Source of the DNA: Protula sp. h YS-2021
Lineage: Eukaryota > Annelida > Polychaeta > Sabellida > Serpulidae
Assembly: GCA_949752745.1 (NCBI GenBank)
Contig: OX457031.1
Coordinates: 2,143,241 to 2,207,240, forward strand
Direction: 5' to 3'
Length of the DNA stretch: 64,000 bases
Below the pieces are notes generated by a model. That model was given only the letters and a program-made list of their open reading frames with translations, did not search any database and was not told the origin of the DNA. Below, in pieces: positions 13,601 to 27,500 of this stretch; within the stretch, counting starts at the first letter, position 1; every line of letters starts with the position of its first letter. The position numbers and the translations under genes were made by a program.

Positions 13601-16600
13601 TAACATGATAGTAATAACGCCACATGTTTTATTACGATTCTAACACATAGTTCATTGAATTAGGTAACCAAGACGCTGCTGCAATATCGGCCAACACGGT
13701 CAGCGAGTCAGAGGACGTGAACAATAACTTAAGTAAGTCTTTGATGTTTGATTTCTTTGCATTGCATAATTAAGATGGGTTTATTAATAATTCATCTGGA
13801 AGGAGTTCTTTTTACATGGTATATCGTTTTTGGAGTGCCACTTTAACCTTATCTAAAAATTTAAAAAGTTGACATTAAGAGCTTCAGATTGGCTTATAAA
13901 GTTTCGTGTCGTCTACTAGTTGTACAGCACGCTATTTATACAGCATGGAGAGTGCTCTGGTTTATGTGCAGCACACTAGTTACATACGATATTTAATAAC
14001 ACTGCTTAGAAAGTGCAGAGAGAGCTCTACTACACAAGTAATAATGATTTCAATTTACACATAAAAATGTGAGAGATGTGAATATGTGTGTTATTTACAA
14101 TGCGTAATAATATCCCGTATGATTTACACTTGGAGGAGAGGGGGTCATTATAAGGTTAAATTTTATAGGGTTTCGATCTCACTCAACCTTTTCATGAAAA
14201 GTTGTCTTTAAAATTAGTATAATTTCTACAATATTGCACCAGCAAAAAGTTTGCCCCACCGAAGACAATCACCCATTCTCCTCTTGTCAAATACATCCTT
14301 GGTGGACACGTCTGTATGGTAGAAACAAAAAAAAATAGCTATCACATTTCTGCCCGGTAAATAAAAACTTATAGAAATTTAAAATCTTAGAAGTATATCT
14401 AACATTATTGGAACTTTAAACGATGAGTGGAAATCTGTGAAGATCTATGGAAATCTGTAGAAATCTATGGACATCTGTGGTTTACAGACAACGCGATACC
14501 AGAGATTACAGCACCAGATTACATCGTGGCGGAGTTCAACACAGAAGTAACTATTGACGTCACAGTCACCGATGAGAATGCCGGTTAGTGCAATTTGCAT
14601 GCTCATTTCAAGAAATTAAAGAAAAAATAAACAAAGTAAATGCTATAATAGTATAACAAAGTGAATAACCCGATAAGCTTAATCCCAAACCAACCAAAAT
14701 ATTTAAAAACCTAACATATGTTCAGACAGACTATTAAAAAACACCAAGAATAGTTAAATTTAAATTCTCAATCTTTGATCCCTTTATGTTTAAATTAAAA
14801 ATTTTCTGTTATTTTTCTTATCTCTTTTTTATATTTATATATTTCTTACATTTTATATTTTCTTATAATTATATTTTTCTTCTATTTCTAAAATATTTGT
14901 TATATTTTTCTTATATTGTCTTATGTTTTCTGATATCCATCTATATTTTCCTTACATTTTTTCAATATTTTTCTTATTTCTTTTGTATTTTCCTTTTTTT
15001 ACATTTTTGTGTTATTTTCTTATATATTTTTTTATTTTTGCTTATATTCATTATTGTATTTTTCTTATATTTTCTTATGTTGTCTTACGTGTTTCGTCAT
15101 ATTTTTTTTTGTTATTTTCCTTGCATTTTGTTTATATTTTTCTTTTCTTTTGCTTATATTTTTCTTACACTTTTTCTTACATTTTCCATATATCTTTATT
15201 ATATTTCCCATGTATATGACGCTGATATGTGATGTGTACTTTCTTCAGATGATACTGTGACCCTTACCTACTCGGGGCTGGATGGTTTTGGCACGTCGGG
15301 TTATGACGCGGGCGCGGAGCAATTGACATGGACTCCTAACTACAATCCGACAGACGGCGGAGATACACCAGCGATCAGGCAAGCACACCACGCATCACTT
15401 AAGTGCACTCATTATTCCGAAAACATTACGTAAGCTTACATGGGTATCCTAAGTACCACGTAAATACAAAACCTGTCATGTAAGTACTCCAAATATCGCT
15501 AAATATGCCAGAGATAACGCAATTACACCAGCCGCAAGTGGACATGTTAAAAATGAAGAAAACACTATGATTACAATCATGCTTTTCACACCTTTTACTT
15601 ATTGTATTGTATGTCCTTTTATCACAAATGTAGCCTTTTGTCATGAAATATGGCCTTTTATCATTTTCCATGAAATATGACCTTTTATCATGAAATATGC
15701 TCTTTTATCACTTATCATGAAATACAGTCTTTTGTCATGAAATTACTTTTTATTATGAAATATGGCATTTTATCCTGAAATGTGGATTTTTATCATGAAA
15801 TATGGTGTTTTATCATGGCAGTAAATCCTGAAAATGAAGTATTGTTTTATGACCTTTATTGTTTTATTTTAACCATAAAATGTAAAACACATTTAATCTA
15901 TTTAAGCTCAGTATGAACTGGTCATTTTTTGACTTGCAACAACATGAAAGTCATTTGATAAGTTTTACTACACGTCAAAAGAAGCAGATCTTTTGATAAG
16001 TTGTGTCATTAGATAAGTTTTGATAACTGTTGCAAGGGGTAGATCATTTGATACGTTTTTCGACTTGTAACAAGGAGCAGATCATTAGACATGTTTTCTA
16101 ATATTCAAGAGCGTAAAAAAGTCACGTGCTTCTCTATAATCTCGTCCGTGTCAACCAATCATAAGCCAAATAACAATCTCATGCTTCTCGATAATATCTT
16201 CGGTGTCAACCAATCAAACGGCGAATCAAAGTCGGTCAGGTCATGAACTCTCGAAGTAAACTGGGCCAAATGAGTAATTATTGTGTATTTTATGTAGGAA
16301 AAGATACCAACATCGAATCACAGATCATCAGCCCTCATCTCAATGGGCAAGAGACAGTCAAATGAATGGGAGAAGTAACAATAAAACAAGTTGCTTTCGA
16401 AAAGTTCTGATAAGTGTACAAATGGGTGTACAATGAGAACAATTTTGCTGATTACCAAGTTCACATTAACTGACTCTGAGAGTGTCAATGCACTTATTTT
16501 AATGCTACTTTTTGACGTGCTGTAGGTTAACTGCTGAAGACAACAACGGAGGTATCTCCCCAGCTGTGACCGTCAAAATTCGCTACTGTTATTGTCTAAA

Positions 16601-19600
16601 CGGCGGCGGTTGTCCTGACAACAGCAGCCTCCAGACTGGCTATGGCTTGGGGGATAATTTTCTGCTGTTGGAGTGTGACTGCGAAACGGGATGGTCAGGT
16701 AAACAAGCTACCTTAGATTCCAAGCTAAATATACATAGAGAGTTTAAACTTAATTCAAAATTAAAATTGATTTTGGAACTTTATGCAAAATCATATTTAA
16801 AATCACAAATAAAAATATTCACCATTTACAAATAAACTGATGCATTATGATGTTTTCACTTGGCACGTTTTTCTCAGGTTGTAATACAGTCATTTATTTC
16901 TGCTGGTTTTATTACAATTTAGTACTTTTTCTTAATGCTAAAAATGCTTAGGGCTCAATTTAATATATTTATTTCGCTCGTTCTGTTATTGTAATTATGT
17001 GTTAGCTCCTGCCTAGTCAACCCATGTGCTGTTTTTCCGCTTTTTCTTTTTTATGTCAGTTAGTTCTTAATGTTGGGTATAATTTAAAACACTTATTTTC
17101 CCCTTTTAAATTTTGATTGCATGCATTTATTTGCTCTATTTGCAATGTCTCAGTGCATTACTATTTACTTTGGTTTTAGGTGCTAACTGCTCTTCTGAAT
17201 TTGATGGTTGCCTTGACAACCCATGTGATTACTCCGACTGTACCGATCTCAGCCCTTCAGAGGAAGCGGCTCAAACGAGGGCGTTTACGTGCGGGCCGTG
17301 CCAGACTGGATATACCAAAATAGGCGATGGTGCCAGTAACTGTGTCGGTACGTATTACATGCTGTTACATCATACTGGAAGTAACGAGTACTTAATTGAT
17401 CATAATAACTCCCAGCAATGAATACTGACAGTTGCTTCAGTATAACTCCAGGCCATGAATACTGGTAGTTATTTCAGTATACCTCCAGGCCATGAATACT
17501 CACAGTTGTTTAAGTATAACTCCAGGCCATGAATACTGGCAGTTGTTTTAGTGTAACTCCAGGCCATGAATACTGACAGTTGTTTCAGTATAACTCTAGG
17601 TCACGAATCCTGGCAGAAGTTTTAGTTCGAGGCTGCTAAAAATGGTTTTATCAGCGCACACACAGCATGCTGTGGTCCAACGCCAACCTTTACGGCACTT
17701 CAATCTGTTCTTTATAACAATTTTTTTACTCCACAGATCCATTTGTGATTACCTAAAATTAATACCAACAAAATCGAGAAACTACTTTTTAAAATAGCTG
17801 TCTGCTCTATTTATACATAACAGATTTCTAGATAGTTGTATATTTAAATTCTTTGTCATCTAAAGCAGTAAGCAGCCAGAATAGTAATAAAGAACATGCA
17901 GTTGCTTGTATCTACTCGTCGTATTCAAAGACAGAACTGATTGTAAGGGCAATAAATGAAATTTCTATCTCTTTAACCCTTAAATCACCGAATTGATATT
18001 TTACGGGGAAATTTTTTTTTCACTTTATATTTATATATTTATGTAATATATATATATATATATATTTATATGCAGATCTCGACGAATGTGAAGCTAACAG
18101 TGGTCAAGGTGACTGTGTGTCTCCGGCTACATGTGTCAACAACAGAGGATCCTTTACTTGTACCTGTCCATCTGGCTATCGTTTATCCGATACTGGTCTA
18201 AGATGTATAAGTAAGTACACACAAATGAATTACCGCTCAGAACGCAGGGGGCATATTTCCCGAGGGAAGGGGGTGCCTGTCATCACGAAGAAATGGGAGG
18301 GAGGGGGTTTCTTCACTTGTAACTGTCCAGCAGGCTATCGTCTATCCGATACTTGTCTCGGATGTATAAGCAAGTACAGACAATTACAGTACCGGTCAGA
18401 AGTATGGAACATGTTTCCCGGGGAGGGGAAGAGGTGCCTGGTATCTCAACCGGCTATCGTGTATCTAATGGCGGTCCCAGATGCACCAGTAAGCACACAC
18501 AAATGCAGCACAGCTCAAAAGAATATGAATTTTCAGCTGTTTTTGCATACGTAAAATGGAGGAATGCCGTGAAATGGGAGAATACCGTGAAATGGGAGAA
18601 TGAAACTATTACTGAAACAAATGTTAGATGTAATTAATAATCTCTTAATTGTTCATTCTATATCAGTTATCAGGATGTCAAGCTAGTGAGAATAATTTCT
18701 TTTTTACCTGCAGATGATCTTATGCTTTCGTTTTGCCTATTGGTTTACATGAGTAATATTTTACACACAATATTGTGTTCTAATTAACAGATATTGACGA
18801 ATGTGCTGAGCAGACAAGTGGTTGTGATCAAGTATGTATGGATAACATACCTGGATTCACGTGCAGTTGTCGTACTGGCTATATACTTCAGGGAGATGAA
18901 AGAACCTGCCTTATTGATTCCAGTGGTAAATTACTAACAGACTAATTCATAAAAATGACATTGACCCTGTTTTATTACTTCAATTGGTTTTTCACTACAT
19001 TATTAAGAAATGTTCGTTTTTCAATAATCGTATGATTATCAATATGTGAGACACCGTAGTAGATTAACAGAGAGTTTAATGCACACTTTTACGGCCTTTT
19101 ACGTTTCAGATAGGTAAAGAAGGGCTTCAGATCGAAATATTAGGAACCATTATCTTAAATTAAAAACGAAAAAGTCCGGTTATTTATTTTCGATTGAGAC
19201 AGCATCGAACAGTCAAAAAGCAAATAAATAATATGCAATTTTGATACAATTGGAACGGCGCTACTCTCAAGCTTGGACCGCAAGTGAGAAAAAGTGGGCC
19301 TTAAACGACTTGTATCGGGATTCCAAAAGGAAAAAGGGGGCCTCACATGACATGTTTTGGGGTTCAAATGGGAAAAGGGTGCCTATAATGACATATGTCT
19401 GGATTCAAATTGGAAAAAGCGGGCCTCAAATAATGTGTTGGGCTCCAAATGAGAAAAATGCGGGTCTCAAATAATGTGTTGGGCTCCAAATGAGACAAAA
19501 GTGGGCCTCAAATCCCATTAACGCCCTATAGAAGGACGTGATTTGGTACATTGTCGTCTAAAGTTGTCAACCAATCAAAGCACGAATGCAAGTCGGCCAG

Positions 19601-22572
19601 GTCATGACACTTCCATTATGGTTTATGATTGCAGATAATCGCTTAACAGAGGCTTGTGCTAATCACACATGCAGCCAAATCTGTGGACTGAACGAAACTG
19701 ATATGGTCAGCCGGCAGTGTTTCTGTAACGAAGGATATACACTTGACGATGATGAGGAAACATGCGAAAGTAAGTCCACTATTTGTGGAAAACGTTCTTT
19801 CGAATGAAACATGCTCAGATAAGTAAAATATTTTTGGTGTGTAAAATTGACTTGAGACGGAAGTATTACAGTTTTCAAAAAATTGTTTTATAGTTTAATT
19901 GAATATAGTTGAAGTAATAATTGTTGATTTGAAAATTGCATTAGGTTCAACATTATGTCAAAACCTTTGTTTGTGTTTTAAGTAATCATTTTATTTGTTG
20001 TTTTGCAAAGTTTCGTTCCGTGCTAAATCCGAAGTAATCAATGTATAACTTTTTCATAACAAAAAGTAAGTTTAGCAGTATAAATGCTATGTTATTGAAT
20101 AAGGATGGGATGCAACCCCGAAATCCGCTACCCCTTCATCCTTTGATCCATACTGCATTGTTTGACTGTGCTTAGAATGTCCGGATCCAAAACAGAGTAT
20201 ACCGTAAATAGCCATATATCGAGGAAATACTTGTTTGCTACCAGATACTTACCGTTGCTATGGCCTCGTCTTATGTTGCTTCGCAACTTTCATTGCACAA
20301 TACGAAAAAGGGTTTTCGTCATAAACTTTTTATTAGTCAAATTAGCTTATGGGTGGGATGTTCAAGTGAATGAATTCTTGTACACGGATAGTTGACGTTG
20401 AAGTTACCATCATTACTATATACGATGATTTCGTGATGCTGAGGCTGTGGTTATGCATCGAGTCAGACGTAGCAAGCAGAAGGAAGCATAACTTTCGATG
20501 CAATTATCTAATCCAACGCAATGCACTGAGTTGAAACCTACCACAAAACTTCAAACTAACAGGGGGAATACGTGCACAGCAAAAAATTGTTTTCTAATTA
20601 TTCACAGATATTGACGAGTGTACTGAGGGAACTGACACGTGCCATGAAAACAGCACGTGTATAGACTCAGATGGAAGCTACAGCTGCGAGTGTCATATCG
20701 GCTTCACACTCGCTGATGACGAAAGAACATGCATACGTAATTTGCTTCTCTTACATCTATCACCTTTCACTCAATGTTCATTTATTGTTTCGTTTACTTG
20801 ATTGTTTATTTGTTTGTTTGCTTGTTTGCTTATTTGTTTGTTTACTTTTTTGTTTTTTTGTTTGTTTATTTGTTTGTTTACATATTTGTTTACGTACTTA
20901 GATTTTAGGAATCGGAGTGCATACCACTTTTCAGTTGACATCCCTAAAGCTCTGGAAATATATGATTTCTGTTGTTTAGCCAGTTTAAAATTTTCCACTT
21001 ATTTAGTTCATAAGTTTAAAAATATAACTGCAATTAATGGTGGTTTGCAATTCATCAACTAATATTTTCTGCGTATAGCGTGTACAACTGGATTCTGGGG
21101 TGAAGAGTGCAACAACACGTGTAACTGTCGAGAAACTTCCACGCCCTGTGACATTGTGACCGGCTGTACCGCCTGTTCGGATGGATATGAAAGTGAGGTT
21201 TTTATGTTATAATGTAAGGTTTTTATGTTATAGTAATATAACTTGTAAAACCTTTAAATAGCTGATAACCCTAATCAGACTGTCGTTCTTCTCGATAATC
21301 ACGTTCATACCAACCAATTAAAGTATGAATTAAAGCGGATAAGGTCAGGAATTCCCCAAGTCATATAAGTTAACGCGAGAAACTTTGCAGACTTGATATA
21401 GGAACAAACTGTGATGATGCTCATGGGCAAATTACAGAAGAATAGGTCACAACTAAAAATATAGAGAATAAATGATTTTTTTGTCAAGTGCACAAATAGA
21501 TGCACACTTAGATGCACAGCTTCTTCCCTGCTGACCTCCCAAATGACCTTACTGATATCGTTTATTATAAGACTTAAAATTATTAAAATTCTCGATCATA
21601 TTGTCAAATCTATGATATTTTTTGTGGTTGTATGCTCATTTAGCACACCATAATCATGTTTTTATGTTGCTGTACATAGACACAGGGAACTGCGACGTCG
21701 ACACTGATGAGTGCACCACCACTTCTCCTTGTGGTGCGAATACAGCTGATTGTGTCAATTTGCCTGGCACTTTCCAGTGCCCATGCCAGGCAGGTTACGA
21801 ATTCGACAACCAAACGACATGTCAGGGTAGGTAGTTAGAGTTTTCTATATTGATAAGGGTGGTTTTACCTTTGGGCATGGAACTTTTGTAGCAGGATACT
21901 CCTGTAGAACTTCCGCTACACGACTGCAATAGGTTTCATCACCGATCACGGAATTTTAATCATCGCCCATTTAGTCTGTCGGCCATTAATTTTTTCAAAG
22001 ATTTCAGTTCCTGAGTTTCAACAAGAGTTTTATAGATCGGTTTCCGTATGGAATCTACAAAATCTGTGTCATAGATTTGTGGATTCCATATGAGAGGTTT
22101 CTCTTAAGTTGCTGTTTGATTCATAGTAATTTTTGCAGCGCTTGAAAAAGCCTTCAGGGCTATTCGCCAAGCAGCTAAATATATTCGGTGCTGTTCGATT
22201 CATAGCCATGTTGTGCAGTGTTTGAGCAAAACTGAACGGCTATTCGCAAAGCAACTAAATATGCACAGTTTTCATGCTATTTTATGTTCGTGAACAGACA
22301 TCGATGAGTGTGCGACTATCCCATGCATGAATGGCGCCACGTGTAACAATGAAGTGAACGCGTATTCATGCGACTGCGTGCCTGGATACACGGGAACAGA
22401 CTGTGAAACAGGTAAATAGCAACAAAAATTCAAATAACGTAACAACCCATGAGCCCTTGAACCAATGAAACGTCACACGTTTGTCCAGCTACACACAAAC
22501 TTGTCAACGAGCCATCCCATTGCCTCACCTAGGCGATAGCAATGGATTAGATCGCCTATCACGTATATTCGG

Positions 22573-22614
<42 letters not shown>

Positions 22615-24332
22615 GTAATAATAATAATAATGATAATAATAATAATAGTAAATCAAGCCCCCAATAAAGGACTGAAAAGGTTGTAAATAGATTGGACAAA
22701 TTTGCCTTAAAATTAAATTTTAAATGTAAAAAATTGTTTGAAAAATAAAATTCTAACAGTTGTTTTACTATTTTGTTGCCAACTGTTTATAAATTAACAA
22801 ACGAAAATATATTTTACATATCTTTGAGAAAATTTATGTTAATCAAAAATATAAATTTTAATAGTTATTAATCTTTATTTTTAGAAATTAATGAATGTGA
22901 GAGCTCACCCTGCCAGAACAATGGCACGTGTAGTAACCTTGTCAACGCGTTCCTCTGCGATTGTACACCGGAATGGGAAGGAACCCTGTGTGAAACTGTC
23001 TTCATCCCACGTATGTTCTATCTCCTTCTGCCGTTCCATTTTTTTTTATAAATATTTATCAGAAAGTATATATAAAACATGTTAAGTTCATTTCTACATC
23101 AAGTTATGAATCTTCTGTAGCTCTTTTAATAACAAACAGACTGAAACTGTACTCAGATATATTTATATATGTGTAAATTTTTTAAAAGGCCATTTCGCAG
23201 TTTCGACTGCGCATGCTCAGTGGAGTTAATTTGCAGGATCCTAGTGGAGATGAAGCATAACGAAACAAATAAGAAAATATATCAAAGGTTGTTTTTCTCC
23301 CTTATGACAAATCTACAAGATGTCATATGTCCTTCACCAGCGTGAAGGAAATTTTATTCGAGTCATTTTGGAAATAGCTTTCAAAAACAAAACCAGTTCT
23401 TTACCTATTTTAAAGTACTTCTGATGTTTTTCAGAATTTATTCCTGTGCATTTTTTATCTCTGAGAACTGGAGTCCTGTCATATCGTGTATAGCTCGCAG
23501 ATAAAAGCCTTGAAACAGTTTATTTTATTGATATTTTGGCAAAAGTCGCAATGATGACAAAGATGATTATTAATATCAATGTTTGACTGAATATAAAGAA
23601 GAACGTTTAGACGGTACTGTTGTAAATACAGTTAGTGCGCTACTATTTAATGCTTTAACTAACATAGACAGTTTTCTGTAGTTTAACACGTTACATAGCA
23701 ACTGGAATAAATGCTGCAATGTGATTGGCATATTTCCAATAGACTGCTTCCTGTATTTTGACTGGTACATCGATTTGTTTCCGATTTGGATGTTTCACTA
23801 AATTATAGATACCAAAAGTACTCCAACAAGTACTTATTGTGATACTTGTACTGTAAATCATTACTTGTGTGATGTCCTCAGGGGTCACCTGTTTTACAGC
23901 AACGATAGAACTTAGCAATAGTACTTTTGCATACTAATCTACCAAGGTTGTAAATAGACAAAAAACGGAGCTTTTTAAACTCAAGAATAGATGTTGTTTT
24001 GAACTGACTTGCGTGATCTCCATCTTCTCATCACTAAACAAAATCAAAGAAAAAAGAAAGATGGCGCCCTGAGCTTACTCTGTCAAGGTAGATTCACGTT
24101 TTTTCCTTCTTTATTTTGTTTTTATGTTTTCCTTGATTTTTACGAATTTTAATTAACTGACTTTTTGTGCAAAATAACGATTGCTGTACATAATTTTTCC
24201 TCTTCTTTTTGCATTTCCTTTCCCTGTTACTTATTAGCTCACCATCTATTTATCTATTTCTTTCTTTCTTTCTTTCTTACTTTCTTTCTTCCTTTCTTTG
24301 TCTGTCTCTCACACCATCTCTCTCTCTCTCGT

Positions 24333-24388
<56 letters not shown>

Positions 24389-24532
24389 TTTCTCTCTGTC
24401 TCTCGTTCTCTCTCTCATTCTATTTCTCTCTCTCATTCTCTTTCTCTCTCCCTCACTCTCTTTCTATTTCTCTCTCTCTCGTTTCTCGTTCGTTCTCTCT
24501 CTCCCTCTCTCTCTCTCTATCTCTTTCTCTCC

Positions 24533-24584
<52 letters not shown>

Positions 24585-27500
24585 GTTTCTTCTCGTGTAT
24601 TTTTCTCTAGTGTGGTATAATCATTTTTAGTGTTTCCTAAGTCAGATTTGAATTAATTTCTCTTTTTGTTTACTTCTGTAAAGCTGCACAAATCTGCATT
24701 ATTTGTTGTTCATATTTATGCATTTTCAAATCAAAAAATGCTTCGAATGTTTTTTTCCGTATTTCAGGTCAAACTTTTGATGGTTTCTTCATTATTCTAA
24801 ACATCAACTACACGGACAGTTTGTCGAATCCATTCTCGTCTGACTATGTGGAGTTGAGAGGCAATTTATCTGCTGTGGTAAGAACTATTTTTAGACATGC
24901 AATAAGAATATTTGAATAAAGAGAAGAAATATTCGGGTCTATTGGTTTGCGATTGCTAATATTTGTTGACTGTTTAAAAATATATGAAGTCATCTCAAAA
25001 TGCATTAACATTTAAAATAGAGTCACGTGATGAGTAATTTAACGCATAGTTTTACTGGAGAAGGTGTGTGTGGCTTTAGAGAACCTCGATTGTATTTTGT
25101 TTTAAACTGGGAAAAAAGTACTTCATAGAAAGATGATCAGTACTGCCGAGGTGAGAATCTATTCGCCCTGCTCCATTTACCGCCAATCTCACACCCCGAC
25201 CCCCCCCCCCCCCACACACACACACGTTATCCCCGAGGTGAGAACCTATGCCCCCTCCTCCATTCCTGCCAATTTCCCCCTCCACTCCCCCCTCCCTCCT
25301 CTCCCCAACACACACACACATTACTCCGAGGTGAGAACTTATCCTCCTCCACCATTCACGCCTATCCCCAACACCTCCCCCCCCCCCCCCCCCAGTGTCG
25401 ATAGAAATTTTCAATTGTGTGTTTATTTTCTGTTCAACAATTGCAGCTGATCGCCCAGATCAACCAGGCCCTCAATACCACGACTTCCTATATCGCTACT
25501 ATGGTGTTCACAAGTGGCAGTGTGAGAGTCAATTACACCGTTAGTCTGCACGTGGACACCACCCTTGATCAGCTTGAAGCTATTGCTAGAACCATCCAGA
25601 GAGCAGTGGAAGATGGTCTCTTCGATGACTACGACATCGACGTTGAAAGCCTAATATTTGATATCTGTAAGTACTTCTAGCACTTATTGTAAGTAGTCAC
25701 AGTACTCATAGTAATTACCCGAAGTACTCATAGTAAATACTCATAATAGTCATAGTAAGTACCAACAGTGCTCACAGTACTCATAGTACTTAAAGTAAGC
25801 AGCCACAGTACTGATAGTAGATATTCATAATACTCAAAATAAGTATCAACTCTCATCATGAAAAGTATTCATAAAACTAAAAGGAAGTACTTAGTACTCA
25901 TAGTAAGAACTCATAGTATTTACAGTAAGTACTTGCAGTACTCACAATAAGTACGTGACCTAATCTTCTAGTAACGAAAAAAACTACTTTTGATTACAGT
26001 TGGATATTTCCCACCAGCAGTCACTGCTACTACAAAAGAGAGCCCGACAGAACCAGGTATGACGTCATATGAACATTATTTTGATTTAATTCTTGTTGCT
26101 TTATGAAATATTTGTAGACCTTAACATTTTCTAGGTTCTAAATGTTAAGATCTTAAACTTTTTTCTAGATTTCAAATGCTTAGACCTTAAATTTATTTGT
26201 ATTTTAAAATTCAGGATTTTTCTAGACTTCAAATATAAAAACAACAAACCTTCTGCACAATTTAATGTGGACAGCCTCAGTTGTATGTTTCATTTTATGT
26301 ATTTGTTGTTATTGTTACATAGGGCTTGGAACAACAGAGATCATCGCGATAGCCGTAGGAACCGGTTTAGGGCTGATAATCATCGCTCTAGTCGTAGTAT
26401 CGGTGCTATTCGTGATCTACAGGAGGAGGTCACGCAGCAAAGATTCTGGTACGTGTGCCTGTCCCCTCGCGCAGTCCACCCTACCTGCCCCACCGCACCC
26501 CCCCCCCCCCCCATCACGCAGCAGAGATTCTGTTCAGTGTGCTGGTATACAAACTCTACCCCCACCCCACCTTCTCAGCTCTCACACACCCCTCCCCCAC
26601 CCTCATACAAGCTCTCCCCGACCCTACACACCCATCCTCCCACCCAAAATCCTCCACCTCAAATCCCCACCCCTTGAATCCACTCACCCCATCCACCCAC
26701 CTCCTCCACTCCTAATAATAATAATAATAACAATAATTATTATTATGATAATAATAATAATAATAATAATAACAATAATAATAATAATAATAAAATAATC
26801 TTGCGCAGAACGCCGAACCGATTACTCTGACAATTCGTCACGTGGTTCAAGTGCGGGACAGTTCTCCTTCCCACGCGGCTTCCGGCCTGGATTCCTCATG
26901 TGGCAGTCCGGAGCCGGATCCATGTCCCGGATGCACAGCCAACACGAACCCTACAGGCAGAACGCCCACCGGAGCCCCTACCTCCCTCCCAGGCACCAAT
27001 TAAACGGAAGTTATGAACAGGAAAAGCTTCGAAACATTAAAGAAGCCGTCGATAATACTCCTCCAATAGTAAGTGCTCTGAGAAAATATTCGAAACGTTT
27101 TTTTTTTTTGTTTTTGTTTTTATTTTTGCACAAAAACACCATTTCGTTTCTATTTATTTGTTACCAGTATGTGTTCTTAAGTGTAGCTTACTTTGTGTTC
27201 CGAGCCTTCTTTAAGTACATATGTACCTTAATGAAGTACATGTGTACTTTGTTACAGGACTGGTCAGTGATTAGAAACTTTTCGCGTAAGACCCGCGAGA
27301 ACCAGTATATGCAACAATATGGCGGAGGAGGAGCAGGAGCAGGAGCAGGAATGTGGCGCCCGGCGTCGCCCTATGGCGCCAGCAGAGGGGTGTGGCGAAT
27401 GGCGACTTCAGGCGATCTCTCCTCCGACTGGTCACGTGATAACACCGGACAGACACGTCCCGGAGAGTGGTCGTGGCAGGAATCCACATCACCGCGTATT

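Noticed and set aside
24165..24630. Overlapping Ser/Leu frames
   Set aside because: (CT)n microsatellite in an intron of gene A.
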